Source: Neorhizobium populisoli (GTDB lineage Bacteria; Pseudomonadota; Alphaproteobacteria; Rhizobiales; Rhizobiaceae). From it: a DNA stretch of 64,000 nucleotides. Of this stretch, positions 41,154 to 49,213 are shown one piece after another (position 1 is the stretch's first letter; each line of letters begins with the position of its first letter). The stretch is from NCBI RefSeq assembly GCF_019430945.1, contig NZ_JAHYCB010000007.1, forward strand, positions 372,001-436,000, in the 5' to 3' direction. Position numbers and translations under genes: made by a program. Below the pieces are notes generated by a model. It was not told the origin of the DNA. It worked only from the letters and a program-made list of their open reading frames with translations, and ran no database searches.

Positions 41154-42328
41154 TGGCCGCCCCGACGAACCTCAAGGGGCCGGCGCGAGATTTTCTCGAT
41201 TGGCCGTTTTTCGACGAAAGCCACAAAGCCCTCGCCGAAAAATTAGATGCGTTTGCCGCCTCCGGCGCGCTCGCCCATATCGACCATTCCGACACGGACA
41301 ACGCCTGCCGCGCCATCGTCAGATCACTCGGCGATGCCGGCCTGCTGGATGCCGCGACCGGTGCTGGCGGAAGCCAGCCGATCGACAGCCGCGCCGCCTG
41401 CCTGACCCGCGAGACACTTGCCTGGCATGATGGCCTCGCAGATTTCGCTTTCGCGATGCAGGGCCTCGGCACCGGCGCGATCGGCTTGTCCGGTTCGGAA
41501 GAGCTTCGTCGTATCGTGCTGCCGAAAGCCCAATCCGGCGAATGGATTTCCGCTTTCGCGCTCTCCGAAAAGGAAGCGGGATCGGATGTTGCCGCCATGG
41601 CCTGCGCCGCCCGCAAGGATGGCGACCACTATATCCTCGACGGCGAAAAGACCTGGATTTCCAACGGCGGCATTGCCGATGTCTATACGGTCTTCGTCCG
41701 CACCGGCGAAGCGCCCGGCACGCGCGGCATTTCCGCCTTCGTCGTCTTTGCCGATGATCCGGGCTTCTCGATCGCCGAGCGTATCGACGTTATTGCCCCG
41801 CATCCGCTGGCGACGATCCGGTTCGAAAACTGCCGCATTCCGGCCTCGCGTTTGCTCGGCACGCCCGGCGAGGGTTTCAAGATCGCCATGCGGACGCTGG
41901 ATATTTTCCGCGCGTCCGTCGCAGCAGCGGCCCTCGGTTTCGCCAAGCGCGCGCTGGACGAAGCGGTGGCCTATGCCAAGGCGCGGCCGATGTTCGGCAA
42001 CCACCTTTCCGACTTGCAGCTTACCCAGGCCGCTTTCGGCGACATGGCAGCACAGATCGATTCCGGCGCGTTGTTGACTTACCGCGCCGCCTGGCGTCGC
42101 GACGTTCAAGGCCTGCCGACCACCAAGGAAGCGGCGATGGCAAAGATGGTCGCGACGGAAAACGCGCAGCAGGTCATCGACCGCGCCGTGCAGATTTTTG
42201 GCGGCCGCGGCGTCAAAAGCGGTGAGATCACCGAAAGTCTCTATCGCGAAATCCGCGCGCTGCGCATCTATGAAGGCGCGACGGAAGTCCAGAAGCTGAT
42301 CATCGCCCGCGAACTGTTGAAAGCGTGA
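41153..42328 (+). CDS. Acyl-CoA dehydrogenase family protein
   Basis: 391 aa FAD acyl-CoA dehydrogenase. FAD/substrate loop ISAFALSEKEAGSDVAAMAC near residue 130, WISNGGIADVYTVFVRTG, C-terminal FAD site VIDRAVQIFGGRGVKSGEIT, and YREIRALRIYEGATEVQKLI with the family glutamate region at the end. It desaturates an alicyclic acyl-CoA in the 2-aminobenzoyl-CoA degradation sequence. It starts at ATG 41153 inside the TGA of the enoyl-CoA hydratase gene, so translation is coupled. An electron-transfer flavoprotein must come from elsewhere. Confidence 0.88.
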   Translation: MAAPTNLKGPARDFLDWPFFDESHKALAEKLDAFAASGALAHIDHSDTDNACRAIVRSLGDAGLLDAATGAGGSQPIDSRAACLTRETLAWHDGLADFAFAMQGLGTGAIGLSGSEELRRIVLPKAQSGEWISAFALSEKEAGSDVAAMACAARKDGDHYILDGEKTWISNGGIADVYTVFVRTGEAPGTRGISAFVVFADDPGFSIAERIDVIAPHPLATIRFENCRIPASRLLGTPGEGFKIAMRTLDIFRASVAAAALGFAKRALDEAVAYAKARPMFGNHLSDLQLTQAAFGDMAAQIDSGALLTYRAAWRRDVQGLPTTKEAAMAKMVATENAQQVIDRAVQIFGGRGVKSGEITESLYREIRALRIYEGATEVQKLIIARELLKA

Positions 42329-42330
42329 CG

Positions 42331-42762
42331 ATGGCTTACACGACCTCCCGCCGGCTGAATTTTGGAGATTGCGATCCTTCCGGCATCGCCTATTTCCCGT
42401 CCTACCTGCACATCCTGGTCGGCGTGTACGAGGAATTTTTCGAAAAGCTCGGCTTTCCCTGGCCTGAAATGATCAACGATCGAAAGATCGGACTGCCGAC
42501 GGTGACGCTGGATCTCATCTTCAAGAACCCCGGTTTCCACGGCGACCAAATGGATTTCACGGTCAAGGTTATGCGGGTCGGCAACAGCTCGGTCGATCTC
42601 GAGCATGAAATAAGCGCCGGCGAACGGCTGCTCTGGGTGGCGAAGCAAAGGCTCGTCGTCACCTCACACGAAACCCACAAGGCCCTTCCTTGGCCGGACG
42701 ATATGCGCGCAGCGCTTACACAGCATTTGGAGAAACAAGATGCACACGATTCTGCAGCCTGA
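42331..42762 (+). CDS. Acyl-CoA thioesterase, 4-hydroxybenzoyl-CoA type
   Basis: 143 aa hot-dog fold. The N-terminal active-site motif F-G-D-C-D-P-S-G-I-A-Y-F near residue 12 is that of 4-hydroxybenzoyl-CoA thioesterases, where the last conserved Asp is catalytic. In anthraniloyl-CoA operons this enzyme may rescue CoA from dead-end aryl-CoA esters. A GTG at 42325 inside the upstream stop is a possible alternative start; I use the ATG at 42331 because it begins at the conserved N-terminus. The RidA gene overlaps its 3' end by 23 bp. Confidence 0.85.
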   Translation: MAYTTSRRLNFGDCDPSGIAYFPSYLHILVGVYEEFFEKLGFPWPEMINDRKIGLPTVTLDLIFKNPGFHGDQMDFTVKVMRVGNSSVDLEHEISAGERLLWVAKQRLVVTSHETHKALPWPDDMRAALTQHLEKQDAHDSAA

Positions 42763-43135
42763 AGGCTGGGCAAAACCGATCGGTTACGCCAACGGCGTCG
42801 CCGCCACCGGCCGCCAGATTTTCGTGGGCGGACAAATCGGCTGGAACGGCCAGTGCCAGTTCGAAACCGATGATTTCGTCGGCCAGGTGAAGCAGACGCT
42901 TCAGAACGTCGTGGCCGTTCTGGCGGAAGCAGGCGCCAAGCCCGAACACATCACCACCATGACCTGGTATTTCACTGACAAGGCGGAATATCTCGGCAAC
43001 CTGAAGGGTTTGGGACAGGCTTATCGCGAAGTGATCGGCAAGCATTTCCCGGCCATGGCCGCCATGCAGGTCGTGGCTTTGGTGGAAGACCGCGCCAAGA
43101 TCGAGATCCAGGCCACCGCCGTCATTCCCGAATAA
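42740..43135 (+). CDS. RidA-family (YjgF/YER057c) protein lacking the canonical arginine
   Basis: 131 aa, full length for the family. YANGVAATGRQIFVGGQIGW near residue 16 and KIEIQATAVIPE at the end fit. In enamine/imine deaminases of the RidA group an arginine sits in the P-A-R-S segment (Arg105 of the E. coli-type protein); here the equivalent place reads FPAMAAMQVVAL, with Met. It is therefore likely a Rid4-7 type protein. The pathway must shed the ring amino group, so an enamine or imine substrate remains attractive, but the missing Arg argues against simple transfer of the RidA function. The gene overlaps the thioesterase gene. Confidence 0.83.
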   Translation: MHTILQPEGWAKPIGYANGVAATGRQIFVGGQIGWNGQCQFETDDFVGQVKQTLQNVVAVLAEAGAKPEHITTMTWYFTDKAEYLGNLKGLGQAYREVIGKHFPAMAAMQVVALVEDRAKIEIQATAVIPE

Positions 43136-43153
43136 GCCGACCGGAAGATTACC

Positions 43154-45115
43154 ATGAGCGACCTCAGCAGCTTCTCCGCCACGGTTTCCGCAACGACCCG
43201 CGACAGCGTGCTGGTCGTCACCATCGACAATGCGCCCGTTAACGCGACCTCTGTGGATGTCCGTAGCGGCCTTGAAAAGGCGCTTACCCACGCTGAAACC
43301 GCTACCGATGTGCTCGGCGTCGTCATCACCGGCGCCGGCAAGACCTTCATCGGAGGCGCCGATATCAACGAATTCGGCAAGCCGGCCATGGAGCCGACCT
43401 TGCCGGCCGTCATCGAAAAGATCGAGAACCTCTCCAAGCCTGTCGTCGCGGCACTGAATGGCGCAGCCCTCGGCGGCGGGCTGGAGGTGGCACTTGCCTG
43501 CCATCATCGCATCGCCTCCCCGTCCGCGCAGCTCGGCCTGCCGGAGGTCAAACTCGGCATCGTCCCCGGCGCCGGGGGCACGCAGCGCCTGCCGCGACTG
43601 ATCGGCATCGCCGCCGCATTGGAACTCGTCACATCGGGGCGCGTGGCTAAGGCTGACGAAGCCCTTAAACTTGGCATTGTCGATGAGATCGCCAAGGACG
43701 ATCTCGTCGGTGCAGCCGTATCGGCAGTGCAGAATCTCGCCGGCACACCGCTCCGTCGCACCGGCGCGTTGAGTATTGCGCCGGCAGATCCGGCTGAAAT
43801 CGAAACCGCAGCAGCCAAAATCCTCGCCAAAGCGCGTGGCCAAAAGGCTCCCGCTGAAGCGGTACGGCTGGTCACCACTTCCACTCGGCCTTTTGCCGAA
43901 GGCCTTGCGGACGAACGCGCGACCTTCATCGCCCTTCGCGACAGCCGCGAGGCGGCAGCACTGCGTCATGTCTTTTTCGCCGAACGGGAATCTTCCAAGG
44001 TCGAGGGGCTGGAAGGCATCGAGGCACGCCTCGTCAGCACGATCGGTATTTGCGGCCTCGGCCTGATGGGCAGCGGCATCGCGGTTGCTGCGCTTGGTGC
44101 CGGCTATTCCGTCATCGCCCTCGACCAGACACCGGAAGCTGCCGAAAAAGGCCGTGAACGTATCATCGGTCTGCTGGAGCGCAACCTCGCCTCCGGTCGC
44201 CTCGACCAAGCTAGCTTCGACGCGCAGAAAGCCCGGCTGTCGGTCACTGCATCAGATGCCGATCTTGCGCCTTGTGATCTCGTCATCGAAGCCGTTTTCG
44301 ACGATCTCGCCGTCAAGGCCGACCTTTTCCAGCGCCTAGACAAAGTCATCCGCCCGAATGCCATCTTGGCGACCAATACCAGCTACCTGAATCCGGACGA
44401 GATCGCCGCTGCGACCGCCCACCCGGAACGGGTGCTCGGCCTGCATTTCTTCTCCCCGGCCCATGTCATGCGCCTTCTCGAAGTCGTCCGCTGCGCAAAG
44501 ACCGCACCGGATGTGCTGGCCACCGGGCTTGCCGTTGCCAAAAAGCTGAGAAAGCTGCCGGTGGTCACGGGCGTCACCGAGGGTTTTATCGGCAACCGCA
44601 TCTTCTCCGCCTATCGCCGCGAGGCGGAATTCCTTTTGGAAGACGGTGCCCTGCCGCACGAGATCGACGCGGCCTTGGAAGACTACGGTTTTCCGATGGG
44701 CCTGTTTGCCGTCTACGACATGGCCGGCCTCGAAATCGCCTGGGCCCGCCGCAAACGGCAGGCCGCAACCCGCGATCCCGCCGCCCGTTATGTCGAGATC
44801 GCCGATACGCTTTGCGAAACCGGCCGGCTTGGCCAGAAGGCCGGCCGCGGCTGGTATTTCTATCCGGAAGGCAAGCGGACCATCGATCCGGAGGTGACCG
44901 CAATCATCGAAGCCGCCCGCGCGAAAAAGGGCATCGCCCCGCGCAGCTTCTCGAAAGACGAAATCCAGGATCGCATGCTGAAAGCGATGGCTACGGAAGG
45001 CGAGGCGTTGCTTGCCGAACACGTCGCTACGCGGCCCGGCGATATCGATCTTGTGATGATCAATGGCTATGGTTTTCCGGCCCACAAAGGCGGACCGATG
45101 TTCGCACGCGACTGA
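43154..45115 (+). CDS. Bifunctional enoyl-CoA hydratase / 3-hydroxyacyl-CoA dehydrogenase, short C-terminus
   Basis: 653 aa. Residues 15-190 are a crotonase domain (GVVITGAGKTFIGGADINEF, AALNGAALGGGLEVALACHH, GLPEVKLGIVPGAGGTQRLP with the catalytic Glu region). From residue 295 a 3-hydroxyacyl-CoA dehydrogenase begins (IGICGLGLMGSGIAVAALGA, then VLGLHFFSPAHVMRLLEVVR and GFIGNRIFSAYRREAEFLLE). The protein stops at GYGFPAHKGGPMFARD, where FadB/MFE proteins usually run about 40-50 residues further. No shifted frame restores that tail, so it seems genuinely short. It is the last gene of the operon and would complete beta-oxidation of the opened ring. Confidence 0.86.
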   Translation: MSDLSSFSATVSATTRDSVLVVTIDNAPVNATSVDVRSGLEKALTHAETATDVLGVVITGAGKTFIGGADINEFGKPAMEPTLPAVIEKIENLSKPVVAALNGAALGGGLEVALACHHRIASPSAQLGLPEVKLGIVPGAGGTQRLPRLIGIAAALELVTSGRVAKADEALKLGIVDEIAKDDLVGAAVSAVQNLAGTPLRRTGALSIAPADPAEIETAAAKILAKARGQKAPAEAVRLVTTSTRPFAEGLADERATFIALRDSREAAALRHVFFAERESSKVEGLEGIEARLVSTIGICGLGLMGSGIAVAALGAGYSVIALDQTPEAAEKGRERIIGLLERNLASGRLDQASFDAQKARLSVTASDADLAPCDLVIEAVFDDLAVKADLFQRLDKVIRPNAILATNTSYLNPDEIAAATAHPERVLGLHFFSPAHVMRLLEVVRCAKTAPDVLATGLAVAKKLRKLPVVTGVTEGFIGNRIFSAYRREAEFLLEDGALPHEIDAALEDYGFPMGLFAVYDMAGLEIAWARRKRQAATRDPAARYVEIADTLCETGRLGQKAGRGWYFYPEGKRTIDPEVTAIIEAARAKKGIAPRSFSKDEIQDRMLKAMATEGEALLAEHVATRPGDIDLVMINGYGFPAHKGGPMFARD

Positions 45116-45241
45116 CGAACATCAGTCCACATTTGAGATAACATATTGGAAAATATCGTGTTACCCTACCGGCCAGCGTCGGCGGGTTGACTGTCGTTTC
45201 CAGCGTTTTTGCCCGTCGAAAAGAGTTTCGCTCATTTGATC

Positions 45242-45259
45242 AAACATGCTTGCATGTTT
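45242..45259. promoter_or_regulatory. Inverted repeat AAACATGC-TT-GCATGTTT
   Basis: Perfect 8-bp arms with a 2-nt centre, adjoining the palindrome TTTGATCAAA (45235-45244). It overlaps the -35 of the possible promoter at 45250-45277. Function unknown; operator likely. Confidence 0.45.
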
Positions 45260-45354
45260 TATGAAAACGCATATTCTTTCCTCAAGCCTCGATAGTAGGC
45301 ACGTTTTACAACGATGGGAACGCTGCAATGTCTTCACTCCGTGAGCATTCTCCA

Positions 45355-45384
45355 GATAGATATTTTAAATTTAAAATATCTATC
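45355..45384. promoter_or_regulatory. Perfect 30-bp AT-rich palindrome upstream of the importer operon
   Basis: GATAGATATTTTAAA (45355-45369) is followed directly by its exact reverse complement (45370-45384). It ends 50 bp before the binding-protein ATG. Its centre matches 14 of 15 bases of the motif over the anthraniloyl-CoA promoter. A high-affinity dimer or tetramer operator is the simplest reading. Confidence 0.65.
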
Positions 45385-45434
45385 CTTCCGTTGTCCGCAT
45401 TCTCTTTTCCCTGTGGCACGCTTAGGAGATCATG

Positions 45435-47048
45435 ATGTCTATTTCATTTTCCGCATTCAAACGCAGGCTGTTGCTGGGCACTATGGCCGTGGCACTTGCA
45501 GTTCCCCTCTCTGCGCCGCTGGCCACCACCGTGCGGGCCGCGGACTTCAAGTTCGCCGGCCCGCTCGACGCTTACACGCTCGATCCACACGCGGTTTCCA
45601 ACACGCTGATCTTCGCGGTTCTGGCCAACGTCTACGAGCCGCTGGTTCGTCGTAACGCCGAACAGAAAATCGAGGCGGCACTTGCCACCGAATGGAAACA
45701 GGTGGACGGCACGACCTGGGAATTCACCCTGCGTCAGGGCGTGAAATTCTCGAACGGCAATCTGTTCAATGCCGACGACGTGATCTTCTCGCTGACCCGC
45801 GGCCAGGCCGGCGGCATCAAGGCAAACCTCAATTCGATCTCCTCCGTCGAAAAAGTCGATGATTACAAGGTCCGCTTCAAGACCCGCGCCGTCAACCCGA
45901 TCCTGCCGAACCAGCTGACCAACTGGCTGATCATGGACAAGGAATGGGCCGAGGCGAACAATGCCACGGCGCCGGGCGCCGCCAACAACGCCACCGAAAC
46001 TTTTGCCAATCGCAACGCCATGGGCACCGGCCCCTACGTCATCAAGGAACGCGATCCGGGCGTGAAGACGGTTTTCGCGACCAATCCGGGCTGGTGGGAC
46101 AAGAAGACCGGCAATGTCGACAACGCCACGTTCTTCGTGATCGCCAACCCCTCGACCCGCGTTTCGGCGCTGATCTCCGGCGAAGTCGACATGATCGACG
46201 GCGTGCCGCCGCAGGATGCGGAACGCATCGAAGCCGATCCGAAGCTGCACATGCAGGCCGGTCCCGACCTGCGCACCATCTATCTGCAACCGGACCTCGC
46301 ACGCGACAACCTGATCTTCGGCAGCGAAAAGACCAAGAACCCTTTCAGGGAATTGAAGGTCCGCCAGGCGATGGAACTGGCAATCGATACGGGCGCGATC
46401 CAGAAGCGCGTCATGCGCAACTTCTCGGTTCCGGTCGGCCTGCCGATCGGCAAGGAGGTCAACGGTTTCGATGCGGCCCTCGGCGCGCCGGTGAAGCCGG
46501 ATGTCGACAAGGCCAAGGCGCTGATGAAGGAAGCCGGCTACGAAAACGGCTTCTCGGTGACGCTGGACTGCACCAACGACCGTTTCATGAACGATGAGGC
46601 GACCTGCCTGGCCGTTGCCGCCTCACTTGCCCGCATCAACGTCAAGGTCGAGCCGCGCGCCCAACCGACCGCCAAGTGGGCGACTCAGGTCAATCCGCCG
46701 GAATACAATACCAGCTTCTCCATGCTGGGTTATTCTCCGAACACCTATGATGCGCACATCTTCCTGACCTCGATCGCCGCCACCCGTGACCCGAAAACCG
46801 GCCTCGGCGCCTTCAATATCGGCGGTTATTCCAACCCGGAGGTCGACAAGCTGATCGACGCCATTGGCAAGGAAACCGACCAGGCTAAGCGCACCGGCAT
46901 GATCACCGACGCGTTCAAGCTGATCAAGGCGGATGTCGGCTTCATCCCGCTTCACCAGCTCAACATTCTCTGGGGCGTGAAGGACAACGTCACGGTCGTG
47001 CAGCCCGCCGACCTCGCCTACCCGCTCCGCTATTTCACGGTGAAGTAA
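45435..47048 (+). CDS. Periplasmic solute-binding protein, family 5
   Basis: 537 aa. Signal peptide with KRR and a long hydrophobic stretch (FKRRLLLGTMAVALAVPLSA), cleaved near VRA-ADF. The body has WEFTLRQGVKFSNGNLFNAD near residue 100, FRELKVRQAMELAIDTGAI, and VGLPIGKEVNGFDAA, as in dipeptide/oligopeptide binding proteins. Two ATGs are adjacent; 45435 gives six bases of spacing to AGGAG, so it is preferred over 45432. The stop overlaps the M20 gene's ATG by one base. The ligand is possibly an amide conjugate, inferred from the two amidohydrolases in the operon. Confidence 0.88.
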   Translation: MSISFSAFKRRLLLGTMAVALAVPLSAPLATTVRAADFKFAGPLDAYTLDPHAVSNTLIFAVLANVYEPLVRRNAEQKIEAALATEWKQVDGTTWEFTLRQGVKFSNGNLFNADDVIFSLTRGQAGGIKANLNSISSVEKVDDYKVRFKTRAVNPILPNQLTNWLIMDKEWAEANNATAPGAANNATETFANRNAMGTGPYVIKERDPGVKTVFATNPGWWDKKTGNVDNATFFVIANPSTRVSALISGEVDMIDGVPPQDAERIEADPKLHMQAGPDLRTIYLQPDLARDNLIFGSEKTKNPFRELKVRQAMELAIDTGAIQKRVMRNFSVPVGLPIGKEVNGFDAALGAPVKPDVDKAKALMKEAGYENGFSVTLDCTNDRFMNDEATCLAVAASLARINVKVEPRAQPTAKWATQVNPPEYNTSFSMLGYSPNTYDAHIFLTSIAATRDPKTGLGAFNIGGYSNPEVDKLIDAIGKETDQAKRTGMITDAFKLIKADVGFIPLHQLNILWGVKDNVTVVQPADLAYPLRYFTVK

Positions 47049-48202
47049 TGACGATCCGGGCAGACATCACGAAACAGCTCGCCGGCCTGGTTTCCTTTCC
47101 GACGGTGAGTGCCGTTTCGAACCTCGACCTGATCAAGTATGTCGAAGAGCAGGCCGCCCCCTATGGGGGGCGTGTACGCCACTTCCACAATCCGGAAGGC
47201 GACAAGGCCAATATCCTCGTCACCATCGGCCCGGAAACCGCCGGTGGCATCATCTTCAGCGGCCACACGGATGTGGTGCCGACAGAAGGCCAGGCCTGGA
47301 CGGGCGATCCGTGGACGCTGCGCGAGGCAAACGGCAGGTTGATCGGCCGCGGCGCGACCGACATGAAGGGCTTCCTCGCCTGCTGTCTCGCGGCCGCACC
47401 CGGCATCGCGAAGAAAAATCTCAAGAAGCCGATCCATCTCGCCTTTTCCTATGACGAGGAAGTCGGCTGTACCGGCGTCGGCTCAATGGCCGAATGGGTC
47501 GGCAAGAGTGATCTGAAGCCACGCCTCGCCGTCATCGGCGAAGCAACCAGCATGGATATGATCGCGGCCCATAAGGGCGGCCTGATCGGTTGGTGCCGCA
47601 TCAAAGGCAAGCCGGGGCATTCGTCCCAGCCGGACCGTTATGTCAACGCAGTCATGGTGGCCGGCGATATGATCGCCGAGATCAACCGCATCCGCGAAGA
47701 CATGCGCAACGGCCCGCAATTCGAAGGCCTCGATCCACCATATTCGACAACCCAGGTCACGGTCATCAAGGGCGGCCTGCACGGCAACATCGTCGCGGAA
47801 AGCTGCGAATTTTTCTGGGAAATGCGCCTCATTCCCGGCCAGGACACGTCCGTGGTCTTGGAGCGCATGAAGCGTTTTGCCGCCGAGAAGCTTGAGCCGG
47901 CCATGAAGGCGATCGATCCATCCTGCGGCATCGTGTTCGATGTGCTGGCCGGCATTCCGGGCCTGAAGCCCAATAACGATCCGGCACTCGACGCGGAACT
48001 GCTTGGTCTTCTCGGCCGCTCCGAGCCGCGCTATGTTTCCTACGGCACGGAAGCGGGCATCTTCCAGATCGCCGGCGTTCCCTCGGTCGTCATCGGCCCG
48101 GGCGATATCGCCGACGCGCACCAGCCGGACGAATCGGTGGCGATTTCCGAACTGGAGAAATGCACTGCCTTCCTTGACCAGCTCGGTGACACCTGTTGCT
48201 GA
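47048..48202 (+). CDS. M20 metallopeptidase, acetylornithine deacetylase (ArgE)-like
   Basis: 384 aa. Di-zinc motifs: FSGHTDVVPTEGQAW (His, Asp) near residue 70, GRGATDMKGFLACCL (Asp), SYDEEVGCTGV (catalytic Glu pair) and a late EAGIFQIAGVPSVVIGPGD with Glu, then ADAHQPDE (His). Closest pattern is ArgE/DapE. It sits inside an ABC-importer operon rather than arginine genes, so it probably removes an acyl or aminoacyl group from an imported amide. N-acetyl-amino-acid or aromatic amide substrates are possible. Coupled to the upstream gene by a 1-bp overlap. Confidence 0.85.
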   Translation: MTIRADITKQLAGLVSFPTVSAVSNLDLIKYVEEQAAPYGGRVRHFHNPEGDKANILVTIGPETAGGIIFSGHTDVVPTEGQAWTGDPWTLREANGRLIGRGATDMKGFLACCLAAAPGIAKKNLKKPIHLAFSYDEEVGCTGVGSMAEWVGKSDLKPRLAVIGEATSMDMIAAHKGGLIGWCRIKGKPGHSSQPDRYVNAVMVAGDMIAEINRIREDMRNGPQFEGLDPPYSTTQVTVIKGGLHGNIVAESCEFFWEMRLIPGQDTSVVLERMKRFAAEKLEPAMKAIDPSCGIVFDVLAGIPGLKPNNDPALDAELLGLLGRSEPRYVSYGTEAGIFQIAGVPSVVIGPGDIADAHQPDESVAISELEKCTAFLDQLGDTCC

Positions 48203-48241
48203 GGATTGGGCCGCTGACATTTTGGCTGCTGAGGATCTGAA

Positions 48242-49213
48242 GTGCTGAATTATGCCGCATCCCGGATCGTGCAGACGGTCATCGTCCTGCTCGTGATCAG
48301 CTTCATCGCCTTCCTGCTTGTCGCCAATATCGGCGACCCGCTGGCGGCTCTCCTATCGGCCGACGCGACCGTCAACGAACGCATGGAACTGGTCGCGCGG
48401 CTCGGCCTCGACCAGCCGATCGGCACGCGCTTCCTGCATTTCCTTACAAACCTGCTGCAAGGCGATTTCGGTCTCTCCTACCGCACGCAGGATCCGGTGG
48501 CGAAACTCATCATCGAGCGCATGCCGGCAACAGTCGAACTGGCCTTCGTCAGCCTGCTGATCACCATTGCGATCGGCGTTCCGGCTGGCATCTATTGCGG
48601 CGTCAACCCGAACTCGCTGTTCGGCCGGTTCATCATGCTGATCTCGACGGCCGGCATTACGCTGCCGAACTTCGTTGTCGGCCTGCTGCTGATCGCTGTC
48701 TTTTCCGTGCAGTTGGGCTTGTTACCGTCCTTCGGCCGCGGCGATGTGGTCAAGCTCGGCTTCTGGAGCACCGGTCTTCTGTCCGTTTCCGGTTGGCGGG
48801 CAATCATCCTGCCGGCGGCGACGCTCTCAACCTTCCAGGTCGCCTTCATCATCCGCATGCTGCGAACCCAGCTGATGGAAGTCGGTATGAGTGAGCATAT
48901 CCGCTTCGCCCGCGCCCGCGGCCTGTCGGAAGCCCGCATCTGGTATGTTTATGCGATCAAGAACACGCTTCTGCCGGTCATCACCATGCTCGGCCTTCAG
49001 CTCGGCAATATCATCGCCTTCTCGGTGGTGACGGAAAACGTCTTTGCCTGGCCGGGCCTCGGCTCGCTTTTCCTGCAATCGATCCAGGCGGCCGATATCC
49101 CGGTCATCGCCATCTACCTGATCTTCGTCGGACTGGTTTTCATGGTCATCAATCTCGTCGTCGAGCTGCTTTATCCGCTGATCGACGCCCGCGTGTTGAG
49201 GAGGCAATCATGA
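48242..49213 (+). CDS. ABC transporter permease, DppB/OppB type
   Basis: 323 aa with six membrane segments. It begins MLNYAASRIVQTVIVLLVIS, has the periplasmic loop LLQGDFGLSYRTQDPV, and the coupling region HIRFARARGLSEARIWYVYAI. The start is GTG (48242) with GAGGA eight bases upstream. Its stop overlaps the DppC-type gene by 4 bp. Partner of the binding protein at 45435. Confidence 0.9.
   Translation: MLNYAASRIVQTVIVLLVISFIAFLLVANIGDPLAALLSADATVNERMELVARLGLDQPIGTRFLHFLTNLLQGDFGLSYRTQDPVAKLIIERMPATVELAFVSLLITIAIGVPAGIYCGVNPNSLFGRFIMLISTAGITLPNFVVGLLLIAVFSVQLGLLPSFGRGDVVKLGFWSTGLLSVSGWRAIILPAATLSTFQVAFIIRMLRTQLMEVGMSEHIRFARARGLSEARIWYVYAIKNTLLPVITMLGLQLGNIIAFSVVTENVFAWPGLGSLFLQSIQAADIPVIAIYLIFVGLVFMVINLVVELLYPLIDARVLRRQS

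Larger units (their letters stand above)
45116..45434. other. Intergenic region rich in inverted repeats
   Basis: 319 bp before the peptide-type importer operon. It carries TTTGATCAAA (45235-45244), AAACATGC-TT-GCATGTTT (45242-45259), a possible promoter TTGCAT-N16-TATTCT (45250-45277) and a perfect 30-bp palindrome (45355-45384). No gene. Confidence 0.7.

Noticed and set aside
36348..45277. Recurring GCATAT motif in several promoters
   Set aside because: Copies near 26749, 36352, 36446 and 45269 mostly coincide with -10-like boxes on one strand or the other; no consistent palindrome or spacing.
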